The notes: a model not told the origin generated them from the sequence alone. Counted from the stretch's first letter, positions 17,979 to 27,979 are shown. The stretch: 64,000 nucleotides of DNA from an uncultured Coriobacteriaceae bacterium (GCA_902798915.1 CADBYM010000004.1:87572-151571), one strand, 5' to 3'. Program-made: numbers and translations.

Positions 17979-18782
17979 ATGAAGCTCACAATGCTCGGAA
18001 CCGGGAACGCACTCGTCACCGAGTGCTACAACACCTGCTTCGTCTTGGAGGATGACGGCCAGTACCTCATGGTCGACGGCGGTGGCGGCAACACCATCCT
18101 GAGCCAGCTCAAACATGCAGGTTACGACTGGATGGACATGCGCCACATTTTCGTCACGCACCGTCACATAGATCACCTACTCGGCATCGTCTGGATGGTA
18201 AGGATGATCTGCCAGTTCATGGATCATGGTGGCTACCAAGGCGATGCGTGGGTCTACTCTCACGGCGAGGTGCTCGACCTGTTACGCAACCTGGCGATCA
18301 AACTACTACGGCCCCAAGAGACGCGCTTCATTGACGACAGTCTGCACATGGTTGAGGTCACCGACGGGCAAGAACTCAACATCATCGGTCATCGGATGAC
18401 CTTCTTTGACATCGGCTCGACGAAGGCCACACAATTTGGGTTTTGCATGGAGCTAGACGAGAGCAGGCGCCTTGTTTGCTGCGGCGACGAGCCTCTCTCT
18501 GACGCGGGCCGCCCGTACGCTCGGGACGCCGACTGGTTGCTACACGAGGCCTTCTGCCTCTACTCGCAAGCCGACGTCTTTGACCCCTACGAGAAGCACC
18601 ACTCCACGGTCAAGGATGCATGCGAACTCGCCGAGGAGCTCGGCGTACGAAACCTCGTGCTCTACCACACCGAGGATTACAATCTCGCACGGCGCAGGGA
18701 GCTTTACACGGCCGAAGGTCAGCCTCACTACTCTGGCACCCTCTGGATTCCCGAAGACCTAGAGTCCATCGAGCTCAACTGA
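17979..18782 (+). CDS. Metallo-beta-lactamase-fold hydrolase (RNase Z/phosphodiesterase-like)
   Basis: About 267 aa from ATG 17979 (ACAGGA upstream); an in-frame ATG at 17937 is less likely. The zinc motif T-H-R-H-I-D-H-L-L-G (HxHxDH, near residue 65) and later single His residues in L-L-H-E-A-F and K-H-H-S-T form the two-metal site. L-G-T-G-N-A near the start and N-T-C-F-V-L match the RNase Z/arylsulfatase-like group of stand-alone MBL proteins. The substrate may be a phosphodiester (tRNA 3' ends, cyclic nucleotide) but the length and lack of the exosite arm argue against a true RNase Z. It ends at a terminator shared with the convergent hydrolase gene. Confidence 0.8.
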   Translation: MKLTMLGTGNALVTECYNTCFVLEDDGQYLMVDGGGGNTILSQLKHAGYDWMDMRHIFVTHRHIDHLLGIVWMVRMICQFMDHGGYQGDAWVYSHGEVLDLLRNLAIKLLRPQETRFIDDSLHMVEVTDGQELNIIGHRMTFFDIGSTKATQFGFCMELDESRRLVCCGDEPLSDAGRPYARDADWLLHEAFCLYSQADVFDPYEKHHSTVKDACELAEELGVRNLVLYHTEDYNLARRRELYTAEGQPHYSGTLWIPEDLESIELN

Positions 18783-18823
18783 GGCGAATAGACCGACCGC
18801 AACCCACTGCGGGCAAGCAAACA

Positions 18824-18858
18824 AGACTGCCCGAAGGGTTACACCCCTTGGGCAGTCT
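18824..18858. terminator. Bidirectional hairpin between convergent genes
   Basis: AGACTGCCC / GGGCAGTCT with an inner AAGGG/CCCTT stem lies between the stop codons of the MBL gene and the hydrolase gene. Confidence 0.65.
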
Positions 18859-18884
18859 CGAAGGCTCTCTATGGCAAGGAGTCG

Positions 18885-19868
18885 CTACGCTAGGTTCTCC
18901 TCAAAGAAGCTCTGCAGCTTGTCGAAGGGGATATAGTTGCCATCGCCACCATCGTAGAGGTCGCAATGGTTGGCGCCGGGGATGATCATGAGCTCCTTGT
19001 TCGCACCCTTGAGCAGCGCAAATGCTCCCTCGCCGAAGTAGCGGGAGTGAGCCTTCTCGCCATGGACGATAAGCACGGGATTGTCAATCTCGCCCGCCAT
19101 GGAGAGGATTGGCTGGTTGAGGAAGGACATGGTACCCGTCACGTTCCAGCCGTCATTGGAGTTGCCAGAGCGCTCGTGATAGCCACGCGGTGTCTTGTAG
19201 TATGCATAGTAGTCCTTGACGAACTGGGGCGCGTCATCGGGCAGTGGGTCAACCACGCCGCCTGCGCGCACGTAGGTGCCAGACGCATAGTCTGCCGTAC
19301 GCTGGACGGCCCACGCAGCGCGCTGCTCGTCGCGAGCCTCCTTGCTGTCGGCCGCGCCGTAGTAGCCCTCACGCGCGATGCGGCTCATGTCGTACATTGT
19401 GGCGGCTACGGTTGCCTTGATGCGCGGGTCGAGCGCCGCCGCGTTGATGGCCATGCCACCCCAGCCACAGATGCCAATGATGCCAATGCGCTCGGCATCA
19501 ACGTCATCGCGGCAGCTGAGATAGTCCACCGCGGCACAGAAATCCTCAGTGTTGATGTCGGGCGAAGCCATGCGACGTGGCTCACCACCCGACTCGCCGG
19601 TGAATGAGGGGTCAAAGGCGATGGTGAGAAAGCCGCGCTCAGCCATGCTCTGGGCGTACAGGCCTGAGCTCTGCTCCTTGACGGCGCCAAACGGGCCGCT
19701 TACGGCGAGAGCAGCCAGCTTGCCCTCGGCACCCTTGGGCTTATAGAGGTCTGCGGCCAGTGTGATGCCATAGCGGTTGTGGAAGGTTACCTTCCCGTGG
19801 TCGACGAGGTCACTCTGGGGAAAGACCTTGTCCCACTCCTGGGTGAGGTTGAGCTGCGCGTCCTGCAT
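18885..19868 (-). CDS. Dienelactone-hydrolase-like alpha/beta hydrolase
   Basis: 327 aa from ATG 19868, supported by AAAGGACA 8 nt upstream. The nucleophile elbow reads G-I-C-G-W-G-G, i.e. Cys in place of the usual Ser, as in dienelactone hydrolases; the acid is probably in L-I-V-H-G-E and the His in P-G-A-N-H-C-D-L-Y-D. Residues F-D-P-S-F-T-G-E-S-G-G are typical of a group of Coriobacteriia and Firmicutes hydrolases. Reaction unknown; likely a cytosolic ester or lactone hydrolase. A paralogue sits at 58547-59502 and is broken exactly at this elbow. Confidence 0.8.
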   Translation of the reverse strand: MQDAQLNLTQEWDKVFPQSDLVDHGKVTFHNRYGITLAADLYKPKGAEGKLAALAVSGPFGAVKEQSSGLYAQSMAERGFLTIAFDPSFTGESGGEPRRMASPDINTEDFCAAVDYLSCRDDVDAERIGIIGICGWGGMAINAAALDPRIKATVAATMYDMSRIAREGYYGAADSKEARDEQRAAWAVQRTADYASGTYVRAGGVVDPLPDDAPQFVKDYYAYYKTPRGYHERSGNSNDGWNVTGTMSFLNQPILSMAGEIDNPVLIVHGEKAHSRYFGEGAFALLKGANKELMIIPGANHCDLYDGGDGNYIPFDKLQSFFEENLA

Positions 19869-19989
19869 GGCGTGTCCTTTCTCCGTTTCCGATGACTCTA
19901 TTGTTCGCCTGTATGCGAGAGACTTCAAATGCCTGCTGATAGTAGCTCGCCATAACCTAAACCTATCGCAATGCACAGGCTCGGCCCCG

Positions 19990-20244
19990 TGGGGCCGAGA
20001 GATCACCCGCCTCAGCGCCCTTCACGAGTGGGCGCCGGAAAGCCAACCCGTCATCGTGCTTATCGCGATGATCGGCAACATGATCATCGCGGGAGCGTTC
20101 GGCTTCCTCGTGCCTGTGGCGCTCAAGGCCTGCCATCAAGATCCGGCGGTATCGATCTCAATCTTTGTCACGACGGCAACCGACGTTCTCGGCTTCTTTA
20201 TATTCCTTGGGATGGCACAGCTCTTCCTTCCCCTGCTAAGGTAA
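19990..20244 (+). pseudogene. C-terminal remnant of an MgtE magnesium transporter
   Basis: The frame shows R-E-I-T-R-L, then A-M-I-G-N-M-I-I-A-G-A-F-G-F-L-V-P and D-P-A-V-S-I-S-I-F-V-T-T-A-T-D-V-L-G-F-F-I-F, which are the last two membrane helices of MgtE including the ion-pore F-V-T-T-x-T-D. The rest (N domain, CBS domains, first helices) is absent, and helix 3 seems deleted between R-E-I and the penultimate helix. It cannot work as a transporter. Confidence 0.75.
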
Positions 20245-20304
20245 TGCGACAACACCCTGCTACTGGGACATGCACCTGTCAGCTGACGAAAGGAATGAAT
20301 CAAC

Positions 20305-21288
20305 ATGAACGGGTTCGGCAGTGAGAGTGACGGATATCGCGAGACGATCCAGAGGGGGATCACGGCCGTACGCTCCTTTCGACCGGGACTCACTTACGGC
20401 GAAGGCAGCAAAGAGGATCGAGTCGCACGGTTGCGATCCGAACTCATGAGGGCGGATGCCGTTGTGGTCGGTGCCGGGGCGGGCCTCTCGACAGCGGCAG
20501 GGCTGACCTATAGCGGAGAGCGCTTCAAGCGCTACTTCAGCGACTTCGAGAAGCGCTTCGGAATCCAAGACATGTACTCCGGCGGCTTCTTCCCGTTCCC
20601 AGATGACGAGACGCGCTGGGCGTGGTGGGCGCGCCACATCTACTACAACCGCTACATCGACGCACCGAGGCCGGTCTACCACCAGCTGCTCTCGCTGCTG
20701 CGCGGCAAAGACTACTTCGTCATTACCACCAACGTCGACCATCAGTTCCAGCGGGCAGGCATCGATAAGAGCCGCTTGTTCTACACACAGGGCGACTACG
20801 GGCTCTTCCAAAGCGTGGACGGGAGGAACCGGCGGACCTACGACAACGAGGAGTGGGTCATGCGCGCGATGGAGGCGCAGGGGTTCGTCCGGAATTCGGA
20901 CGGAGTCTTCCAAATCCCGCAGGACGGTGTCGGCATGAGGGTCCCAACGCATCTGCTTCCCACGTGCCCGGACGACGGATCGGATGTGACCATGAACCTA
21001 CGCGCCGACGACTCCTTCGTAGAGGATGAGGGCTGGCATCGGGCGTCGGCAGCGTATGCGACGTTTCTCGATGAGCACGCGGGGCTTCATACGCTCTTCT
21101 TGGAAATCGGCGTGGGAGCGAACACGCCTGTCATCATCAAGTATCCCTTCTGGGCCATGGTGGCCGAGAATCCCAAGGCGATCTATGCCTGTCTCAACTA
21201 CGGCGAGGCGTACTGTCCTAAGCAGATCGAAGCCCAGTCCGTCTGCCTCGAAGGCGACGCGAGCGCCCTTCTTACCAACCTCACATAG
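20305..21288 (+). CDS. Sir2-family NAD-dependent enzyme, SirTM-like
   Basis: 327 aa; GAAAGGAATG precedes ATG 20305. G-A-G-A-G-L-S-T-A-A-G-L-T-Y (NAD loop) and T-T-N-V-D-H-Q-F-Q-R-A-G (adenine/ribose block) are typical of the class M sirtuins (SirTM) that ADP-ribosylate a lipoylated carrier protein, as are M-N-L-R-A-D-D-S-F and E-D-E-G-W-H. In that group the usual partners are a macrodomain protein, a GcvH-like carrier and a lipoate ligase; none is nearby. The structural zinc site appears weakened: where family members often have C-x-x-C the sequence has C-P-D-D. Alternative: a stand-alone deacetylase-like Sir2. A hairpin terminator follows at 21366. Confidence 0.75.
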   Translation: MNGFGSESDGYRETIQRGITAVRSFRPGLTYGEGSKEDRVARLRSELMRADAVVVGAGAGLSTAAGLTYSGERFKRYFSDFEKRFGIQDMYSGGFFPFPDDETRWAWWARHIYYNRYIDAPRPVYHQLLSLLRGKDYFVITTNVDHQFQRAGIDKSRLFYTQGDYGLFQSVDGRNRRTYDNEEWVMRAMEAQGFVRNSDGVFQIPQDGVGMRVPTHLLPTCPDDGSDVTMNLRADDSFVEDEGWHRASAAYATFLDEHAGLHTLFLEIGVGANTPVIIKYPFWAMVAENPKAIYACLNYGEAYCPKQIEAQSVCLEGDASALLTNLT

Positions 21289-21365
21289 GCAGCGACGCAA
21301 AGGGGCGGTGCTCATGGCTATGCATGTGACGACACTCTCGCCCGTCATCACCCTGCATGGATAAA

Positions 21366-21400
21366 GGGTGGCGCGAAAGGAACTTCCCTTCGCGCCACTC
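21366..21400. terminator. Hairpin between sirtuin and flavodoxin genes
   Basis: GTGGCGCGAA / TTCGCGCCAC stem of 10 bp plus imperfect inner pairs, between two convergent stop codons. Confidence 0.65.
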
Positions 21401-21422
21401 CTACGTCGAGCCGAGTCCTGAG

Positions 21423-21821
21423 CTACGCTAGCTTGGCAGCTGCTTCCTTGAGGGCTTCCTCCGCCTCGTCGTCGGGCTCGAGATTTGCAATCACAGTCGC
21501 CACGACGTTCACACCGGCGTTGCTGGCGTCGTTCTCCCAAATCTCCATCCACTCACCAGTCCCCCAGTCGTAAGAGCCGAAGAGCACGACGGGCTTGTCC
21601 ACGAGTTCAGCCTTGCAGTCACTCCAAAGCTCCTCGAAATCGGGGTCGAGTTCCTCGTCGCCCATAGCGGGGCAGCCGAACGCGAGGGCATCGTAGTCGG
21701 CAACCCGTGCCGCCGAGAATCCGTCCCACTCAATGACCTCTCCCCCGCAGGCATCGGCCAAGATGTTGGCCATGGCCTCAGTGTTACCCGTTTGTGACCA
21801 GTACACGATTGCCACACTCAT
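21423..21821 (-). CDS. Flavodoxin
   Basis: 132 aa, the short-chain flavodoxin length. The FMN phosphate loop S-Q-T-G-N-T-E-A follows the first beta strand (V-A-I-V-Y-W), with G-C-P-A-M-G-D-E-E-L and G-S-Y-D-W-G-T-G-E-W forming the isoalloxazine loops. Very acidic. It is an electron carrier for anaerobic metabolism, possibly substituting for ferredoxin. Single gene downstream of eno, 35 bp after it on the same strand side. Confidence 0.92.
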   Translation of the reverse strand: MSVAIVYWSQTGNTEAMANILADACGGEVIEWDGFSAARVADYDALAFGCPAMGDEELDPDFEELWSDCKAELVDKPVVLFGSYDWGTGEWMEIWENDASNAGVNVVATVIANLEPDDEAEEALKEAAAKLA

Positions 21822-21855
21822 GTTTGTTCCTCTCTAACGCGATCGTTTGCTCGTG

Positions 21856-23181
<1,326 letters not shown>

Positions 23182-23270
23182 CTAACTCCTTTCTGTGTAG
23201 AATGTTATCTACGGTTAACTTGTACTTGGCCAGCAATCCCGCGAGCGGGCCATCTTCATAAAGTTTCCTT

Positions 23271-23306
23271 ATTCTAACTTTTCTAAGTTGCCTTTCTCTA
23301 ACTTCT
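23271..23306. promoter_or_regulatory. Repeated TCTAACTT motifs between eno and a small RNA
   Basis: TCTAACTT occurs twice (about 23274 and 23297), with a related TTCTAAGTT between, in an AT-rich island within GC-rich DNA. They lie upstream of eno on one strand and just before the likely start of a small transcript on the other, so they may be operator copies or simple promoter-region bias. Confidence 0.35.
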
Positions 23307-23314
23307 GGTAAAGT

Positions 23315-23472
23315 ACTAGTTGTCAGGACAGAGGCGGGCGTAACAATCCACCTCACGATGGCACGCCCCATCCGAAGGACCCTCTCCCCTCCGGCTCCGG
23401 GCACAATTGCACAGCGTCCGGTCCCCCCAACCGGACAGGGCACCCCGCGTCCACTCGGGGTGCCCATTTTTT
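23315..23472 (+). ncRNA. Putative structured small RNA ending in an intrinsic terminator
   Basis: Between eno and the P-type ATPase gene, both on the minus strand, the plus strand has a TAAAGT box (23309-23314), a hairpin GGGCGT...ACGCCC enclosing CCA...TGG, a 7-bp hairpin GTCCGGT/ACCGGAC (23416-23436), and a perfect 10-bp terminator stem (23438-23447 / 23456-23465) followed by ATTTTTT. No gene follows on this strand for 2.7 kb, so the transcript stands alone. It lacks the SRP-RNA conserved loop and any riboswitch core I know; 6S RNA cannot be excluded. Confidence 0.5.
23438..23472 (+). terminator. Intrinsic terminator of the putative small RNA
   Basis: GGGCACCCCG / CGGGGTGCCC, 8-nt loop, then A and six T: a textbook rho-independent stop. 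Confidence 0.85.
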
Positions 23473-23552
23473 GTACATGATGCTTTGATTCAGGGCCAAT
23501 GCTCATACGCCATCACATGCCATCGGCCCGAACGCAAGGAACGTCCGAAAGA

Positions 23553-23592
23553 CACCACGTGAGAAGTGACCTCTGCCACTTCTCACGTGGTG
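23553..23592. terminator. Hairpin downstream of the P-type ATPase gene
   Basis: Perfect 16-bp stem CACCACGTGAGAAGTG and its complement around an 8-nt loop, 22 bp beyond the ATPase stop codon; likely the end of the ATPase operon. Confidence 0.65.
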
Positions 23593-23613
23593 CTTTGTCG
23601 CAAAACGCCGCTC

Positions 23614-25701
23614 TTAGAGAAGAGGACGCGTGTTGCTCGTGGCTATGGCGACCGTCGAGAGATTGTGCAGCGTGGCGGCCGTGGTGAGTGGGATGAGGTT
23701 GGCAACGCCGAGCGCGATGAGCGTCGTATTGAGGCCGACGATCAGTCGATACCGCTGTGCGATGCGCCTCATGAGCCGCTCGGAAAGGTCGCGCGCAAGC
23801 ACGAGCTTCTGCAGGTCGGCGTCGCGCACCGTAACGTCGGCAACCGCCTGTGCGATGTCGCTCGCATCGGCCAAAGCCACCGACACGTCAGCGACGGCAA
23901 GCGCTGGCGAGTCGTTGATTCCGTCACCCACCATCACCACCGTGCCGCCCGTCGCCTGGATGCGCTCCACATACGCGGCCTTGTCCTCGGGCAGCACCTG
24001 CGCAAAGAACGCCGTGAGCCCAAGCTCACGTGCCACGCGACTAGCGGCCGCGGGCCCGTCGCCTGTGAGCATGGCGACCTCGCGCACACCCCGCGTACGC
24101 AGCTGCGACACCACCCGCGCGGCATCCGGCCGCACCGGATCGCTCACGCACAGGGCGCCGAGTAGCTTGCCCCCGCGCGCGAGATACACCACACCCGCCC
24201 CGGGGCCCTCCTCGGCTACCCTCCCTGCAAAACCCTCGGGCATGGGCACGCCCTCGTCCTCAAAGACGAAGTGAGCGCTGCCAATAACGGAGTGCATGCC
24301 GTCCACCTCCGCCGCGATGCCGTGTGCCACCACGTAGCGCACCTCCGCGTGAAGCTCCCGCTCGTGCGAGAGGCCCCTCTCGCGCGCTCCCTCGACGATA
24401 GCACGCGCGACCGAGTGAGGGTAATGCTCCTCGACGCATGCCGCCAGCCGCAGCACGTCATCCTTCGACTCTCCGTCTGCCGCAACAACCGCCACCAAAC
24501 GCGGGTTCGCCTCAGTCAGCGTACCCGTCTTGTCGAAGACAACCGTCTCCGCCGCGGCAAGCTCCTCCAGGTAGCGTCCTCCTTTGACGATGATCCCGTG
24601 TGCCGCGGCCTCGCGCATCGCGCTCATCACGGCGATGGGAGTGGAGATCTTTATCGCACACGAGTAGTCGACCATGAGCACGGCGAGCGCCTTCTCGACG
24701 TTGCGCGTGATGGCAAGTATGCCAAGGAACGCTATAAACGCGCCGGGCACGAGAGAGTCCGCAAGACGTTCGGCACGGCTCTCCGAAACCCCTTTTACCC
24801 GCGAAGCCTGCTCGACCATCTGCGCGATCGCATCGATGCGCGCCTTTCCCGGAGGCATCGTGCAGCGCAATGCCAAGTCTCCATCGACGAGCGCCGTGCC
24901 TGCGAACGCGCTCGCGCCTGGCGACTTGTGCACGAGGCGTGCCTCACCCGTCATGGTGGCCTCGTCCGCCTCCCCCTCGCCCTGCTCGACCACGCCGTCC
25001 ACGGGAATGACCATCCCCGAACGCACGCACACGAGGTCGCCCTCCACGACGTCGCTCAACGGCACGGAGCACTCCTGCCCGTCCACGAGCCTGATCACCT
25101 GGTTGTCGTGGGCGACGAGTCCCTGCTCGAGCGCCAACCTCGCTCGGCTTGACACGTGCTGCTCCATCGCCTCCGAAAGGTCGAGCAACAGCATGATGAC
25201 GTCTGCCTCGTCATACGTCCCGCGCAGCAGTGACGCCACGATGGCCGTGGCGTCAAGGACCTCCACCGTGAGGCCGCGCAGCAGGAGACACCGCAGGCCG
25301 TTGGCGACAAAACGCAAGGACTTGACGATGATCCAAGCTGTGCGCAGGGGCAACGGCAACAAAAGACGCCGCAGTACGCGCCACGCCAAAATCGTACTTA
25401 TCTCAAGCGCGAAGCGGTTGTCCTCGGCCACAAGCGACAATTCGTGCAGCTCGGCAGCATTGGGATGGGCACGCGGCAGCCGGAGCGCATCGAGCGCCGC
25501 AACCTCTGCCAACACTGCTTCCTCGTACCCAGAATCGAAGGCAACAAGCAGGGAGCCATTGGCGACATGCGCCTCGACTCGACGCACGAAGTCATGATTC
25601 AGCAGTGCCGCCTCCATGCCATGAGCCTCGTCGGCGTCAAAGGGGTGCAAGAGCATCAGGCGCACGCGCCCCGGTATGCGTGATCGTACGGAGAAGAGCA
25701 T
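23614..25701 (-). CDS. P1B-type heavy-metal-translocating ATPase
   Basis: 695 aa. An N-terminal ~95-residue HMA-like region lacks the C-x-x-C metal-binding pair. The catalytic parts are complete: T-G-E-A (actuator), D-K-T-G-T-L-T with the phosphorylated Asp near residue 388, the H-P dipeptide in Y-P-H-S, and G-D-G-I-N-D-S-P. The ion-binding helix reads D-Y-S-C-A-I-K instead of the C-P-C of copper pumps, pointing to another metal such as manganese, iron or zinc. It probably exports metal across the cell membrane. It lies 6 bp after a small membrane-protein gene and is divergent from an importer-like ABC pair that shares its operator type, so control by a metal-sensing repressor is likely. Specificity is inferred. 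Confidence 0.87.
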   Translation of the reverse strand: MLFSVRSRIPGRVRLMLLHPFDADEAHGMEAALLNHDFVRRVEAHVANGSLLVAFDSGYEEAVLAEVAALDALRLPRAHPNAAELHELSLVAEDNRFALEISTILAWRVLRRLLLPLPLRTAWIIVKSLRFVANGLRCLLLRGLTVEVLDATAIVASLLRGTYDEADVIMLLLDLSEAMEQHVSSRARLALEQGLVAHDNQVIRLVDGQECSVPLSDVVEGDLVCVRSGMVIPVDGVVEQGEGEADEATMTGEARLVHKSPGASAFAGTALVDGDLALRCTMPPGKARIDAIAQMVEQASRVKGVSESRAERLADSLVPGAFIAFLGILAITRNVEKALAVLMVDYSCAIKISTPIAVMSAMREAAAHGIIVKGGRYLEELAAAETVVFDKTGTLTEANPRLVAVVAADGESKDDVLRLAACVEEHYPHSVARAIVEGARERGLSHERELHAEVRYVVAHGIAAEVDGMHSVIGSAHFVFEDEGVPMPEGFAGRVAEEGPGAGVVYLARGGKLLGALCVSDPVRPDAARVVSQLRTRGVREVAMLTGDGPAAASRVARELGLTAFFAQVLPEDKAAYVERIQATGGTVVMVGDGINDSPALAVADVSVALADASDIAQAVADVTVRDADLQKLVLARDLSERLMRRIAQRYRLIVGLNTTLIALGVANLIPLTTAATLHNLSTVAIATSNTRPLL

Positions 25702-25707
25702 GACGAA

Positions 25708-26010
25708 TTAGGCCTCGACGCTCTGGTCTATCTCGGCTGTGACCTCGGCGCGGATGCCATCCTCGAGGGCGGCGAGGCGCTCGCGGACTGCGGCATCAAT
25801 CCGTGCCTGGCGACGAGCCTCGGCGTTGATGTCGGATGCCTCGTCCACGATGTCCTGTGCCACGGACTGCACGACATTGGTTGCGCGCATTCCTGTAGCT
25901 GTCGCCTTTACGGCGCAGTCATGTATCTTGCCCTTCTTGCCCAGAGCAGAAAGACCCGCCGCGACGAGGGCGCCACCGGCCACATAGGCGACATGCGAGA
26001 GACCGAACAT
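25708..26010 (-). CDS. Small membrane protein paired with the P-type ATPase (DUF6110-like)
   Basis: 100 aa from ATG 26010, which has a near-perfect AAGGAGGT; the frame extends upstream without a start site. The N terminus has a short hydrophobic Gly/Ala-rich segment (H-V-A-Y-V-A-G-G-A-L-V-A-A-G), then a basic stretch and a long Ala/Glu/Arg-rich helix that may form a coiled coil. Proteins of this type are commonly found next to P1B ATPases with the D-Y-S-C-A motif; they may act as a metal chaperone or regulatory subunit, which is not proven. Co-transcribed with the ATPase (gap 6 bp). Confidence 0.75.
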   Translation of the reverse strand: MFGLSHVAYVAGGALVAAGLSALGKKGKIHDCAVKATATGMRATNVVQSVAQDIVDEASDINAEARRQARIDAAVRERLAALEDGIRAEVTAEIDQSVEA

Positions 26011-26033
26011 AGATAACCTCCTTATGAAGTGAA

Positions 26034-26053
26034 ATGTTAGCCAAAGATAACAT
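26034..26053. promoter_or_regulatory. Metalloregulator-type operator 1 (ATGTTA-N8-TAACAT)
   Basis: Perfect 6-bp arms around GCCAAAGA, 24 bp upstream of the small-protein gene. The architecture resembles DtxR/IdeR/MntR boxes (TTAGGTTAGGCTAACCTAA type). Placed over the likely promoter of the P-type ATPase operon. Confidence 0.65.
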
Positions 26054-26128
26054 AAGAGATTTCTTGCACGTCCAGGAATCAGCCCCAACCAACAAATTGT
26101 TTCAAATGGTTAACATTTCATCAGCAAT

Positions 26129-26148
26129 ATGTTACCCTTGCCTAACAT
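26129..26148. promoter_or_regulatory. Metalloregulator-type operator 2 (ATGTTA-N8-TAACAT)
   Basis: Same perfect arms around CCCTTGCC, 35 bp before the first ABC gene. Its reverse complement GTTAGGCAAGGGTAAC aligns with site 1 over most of its length. A third partial palindrome (AAATGGTTAACATTT, centred near 26111) lies between them. Confidence 0.65.
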
Positions 26149-26182
26149 TCATGACGTGAATAGTGAGGATTCGGGAGGACCT

Positions 26183-27979
26183 ATGGAGAAGGAACAAAAG
26201 GGGACGGTGAGCCAGCTTCTTGAATTTGCGGGCACGTATCGTGGCCTCACCGTTGTTGGATGCGCGCTTTCTGCAGTTGCCATGGCCGTGAACATGGTGC
26301 CCTACGCATTCGTATGGCTTGTCGTGCGCGACCTCGTCACGGTCGCTCCCAACTGGACGGCAGCCTCGGAGATAGAACGGTACGGCTGGTGGGCACTAGC
26401 AGCAGCCGTCGCAGGCATCGTCATATACTTCCTGGCGCTTATGTGCACACACCTCGCCGCCTTCCGCACGGCCGCAAACATTCGAAAGCGCTGCATGGCC
26501 CACCTTGCCAAGGCACCCCTCGGGTACTTCGACACGCATGCGTCGGGCCTGCTACGCCGCCGAATCGATGGCGCTGCCGGACAGACAGAGACGCTACTGG
26601 CACACAACCTTGCCGACATCACGGGAACCATCGCGATGTTCGTCGCGTTGCTCGCACTGCTGCTTGTCTTTGACTGGCGCATGGGCGCGGCATGCCTGCT
26701 CGCCGCCCTCATCTCCGTGGGCGCTCTCTTTGCCATGATGGGTGGCAAGAACGCAAGCCTCATGACCGAGTACTACGATGCCCTGGACCGCGCGAGCAAG
26801 GCGGGCACCGAGTACGTACGCGGCATCCCCGTCGTCAAAGTGTTCCAGCAGACGGTGTACAGCTTCCGCGCGTTCAAGGCAGCGATTGACGACTACTCAA
26901 ACAAGGCATCGTATTACCAGGGCAAGGTCTGCAAGGGGCCGCAGGCCGTGAATCTCACAGTGACTGAGGGGGCGTTCGTCTTCCTCGTCCCCGTGGCGCT
27001 CCTGGTCGCACCCGCCTCCCTTGCGGAAGGGACGTTCGCGGTGTTCGTGACGAACTTCGCCTTCTACGCGATCTTCTCGGCGGTCATGTCTACCGCCCTC
27101 GCCAAGATCATGTTTGCGGCCGGCGGCCTCAACCAGGCCGGAGACGCCCTCAGACGCATCAACGAGGTTCTCGACGCACCCACGCTACCCATCACGGACA
27201 ATCCGCAGAGCCCGGTTGACAACTCCATCAACTTCGAGGACGTGAGCTTCACCTACGAGGGAACCGATCGTCCCGCCCTCGACCATCTGAGCTTTGCGGT
27301 CGAACCCGGCCAGCTCGTGGCTCTCGTGGGGCCTTCCGGAGGTGGCAAGACCACCGCCGCGAGTCTCATACCCCGATTCTGGGATGCAGACTCCGGCACC
27401 GTCAGCGTTGGTGGCGTGGACGTTCGGCAGATGGACCCTCGCGACCTTATGGACCATCTGGCCTTCGTGTTCCAAAACACGCGGCTCTTCTCGGCCTCCA
27501 TTCTGGACAACGTGCGCGCAGCACGACCCGACGCCACGCGTGAGCAGGCGCTCGAGGCCTTGCATGCGGCACAGTGCGACGACATCTTGGACAAGCTTCC
27601 CGAGGGGGCAGACACGGTCATCGGCAGTGCGGGCACCTACCTCTCCGGCGGCGAACAGCAGCGCGTCGCGTTGGCCCGTGCCATCCTCAAGGATGCCCCC
27701 ATCGTGGTTCTCGACGAGGCTACGGCATACGCCGACCCAGAGAACGAGGCCTTGATCCAGAAGGCATTCGAGCGGCTCCTCGCTGGTCGTACCGTCGTCA
27801 TGATCGCGCATCGGCTGTCCACCGTGGTGGATGCAGACCGGATCGTGGTGCTCGACGGCGGACGCGTGGAGGAGCAAGGCACGCATGCGGAACTCGTCGC
27901 AGCGAACGGACTGTACGCACGCATGTGGGCAGACTATCAGCGGTCCGTCCAGTGGAAGATTGAGCGGGGGGTGGCATAG
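26183..27979 (+). CDS. ABC transporter ATPase/permease, YbtP/IrtA-like subunit
   Basis: 598 aa from ATG 26183 (GGGAGGACC upstream). Six membrane helices then an ATPase domain with Walker A G-P-S-G-G-G-K-T (near 383), signature L-S-G-G-E-Q-Q-R (near 487) and Walker B I-V-V-L-D-E-A-T-A-Y-A-D-P-E-N-E. The A-D-P-E-N-E after Walker B and R-G-I-P-V-V-K-V-F-Q-Q in the membrane domain are typical of the YbtPQ/IrtAB group, exporter-fold proteins that import metal-siderophore complexes. The stop codon touches the start of the second half-transporter, so they form a heterodimer. Operator 2 upstream supports metal control. No siderophore-biosynthesis genes are present; it may use foreign siderophores or haem-like ligands. 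Confidence 0.85.
   Translation: MEKEQKGTVSQLLEFAGTYRGLTVVGCALSAVAMAVNMVPYAFVWLVVRDLVTVAPNWTAASEIERYGWWALAAAVAGIVIYFLALMCTHLAAFRTAANIRKRCMAHLAKAPLGYFDTHASGLLRRRIDGAAGQTETLLAHNLADITGTIAMFVALLALLLVFDWRMGAACLLAALISVGALFAMMGGKNASLMTEYYDALDRASKAGTEYVRGIPVVKVFQQTVYSFRAFKAAIDDYSNKASYYQGKVCKGPQAVNLTVTEGAFVFLVPVALLVAPASLAEGTFAVFVTNFAFYAIFSAVMSTALAKIMFAAGGLNQAGDALRRINEVLDAPTLPITDNPQSPVDNSINFEDVSFTYEGTDRPALDHLSFAVEPGQLVALVGPSGGGKTTAASLIPRFWDADSGTVSVGGVDVRQMDPRDLMDHLAFVFQNTRLFSASILDNVRAARPDATREQALEALHAAQCDDILDKLPEGADTVIGSAGTYLSGGEQQRVALARAILKDAPIVVLDEATAYADPENEALIQKAFERLLAGRTVVMIAHRLSTVVDADRIVVLDGGRVEEQGTHAELVAANGLYARMWADYQRSVQWKIERGVA

Noticed and set aside
23315..23472. SRP (4.5S) RNA
   Set aside because: The conserved GGUCAGG...GGAAGCAGCC loop is absent in both orientations.
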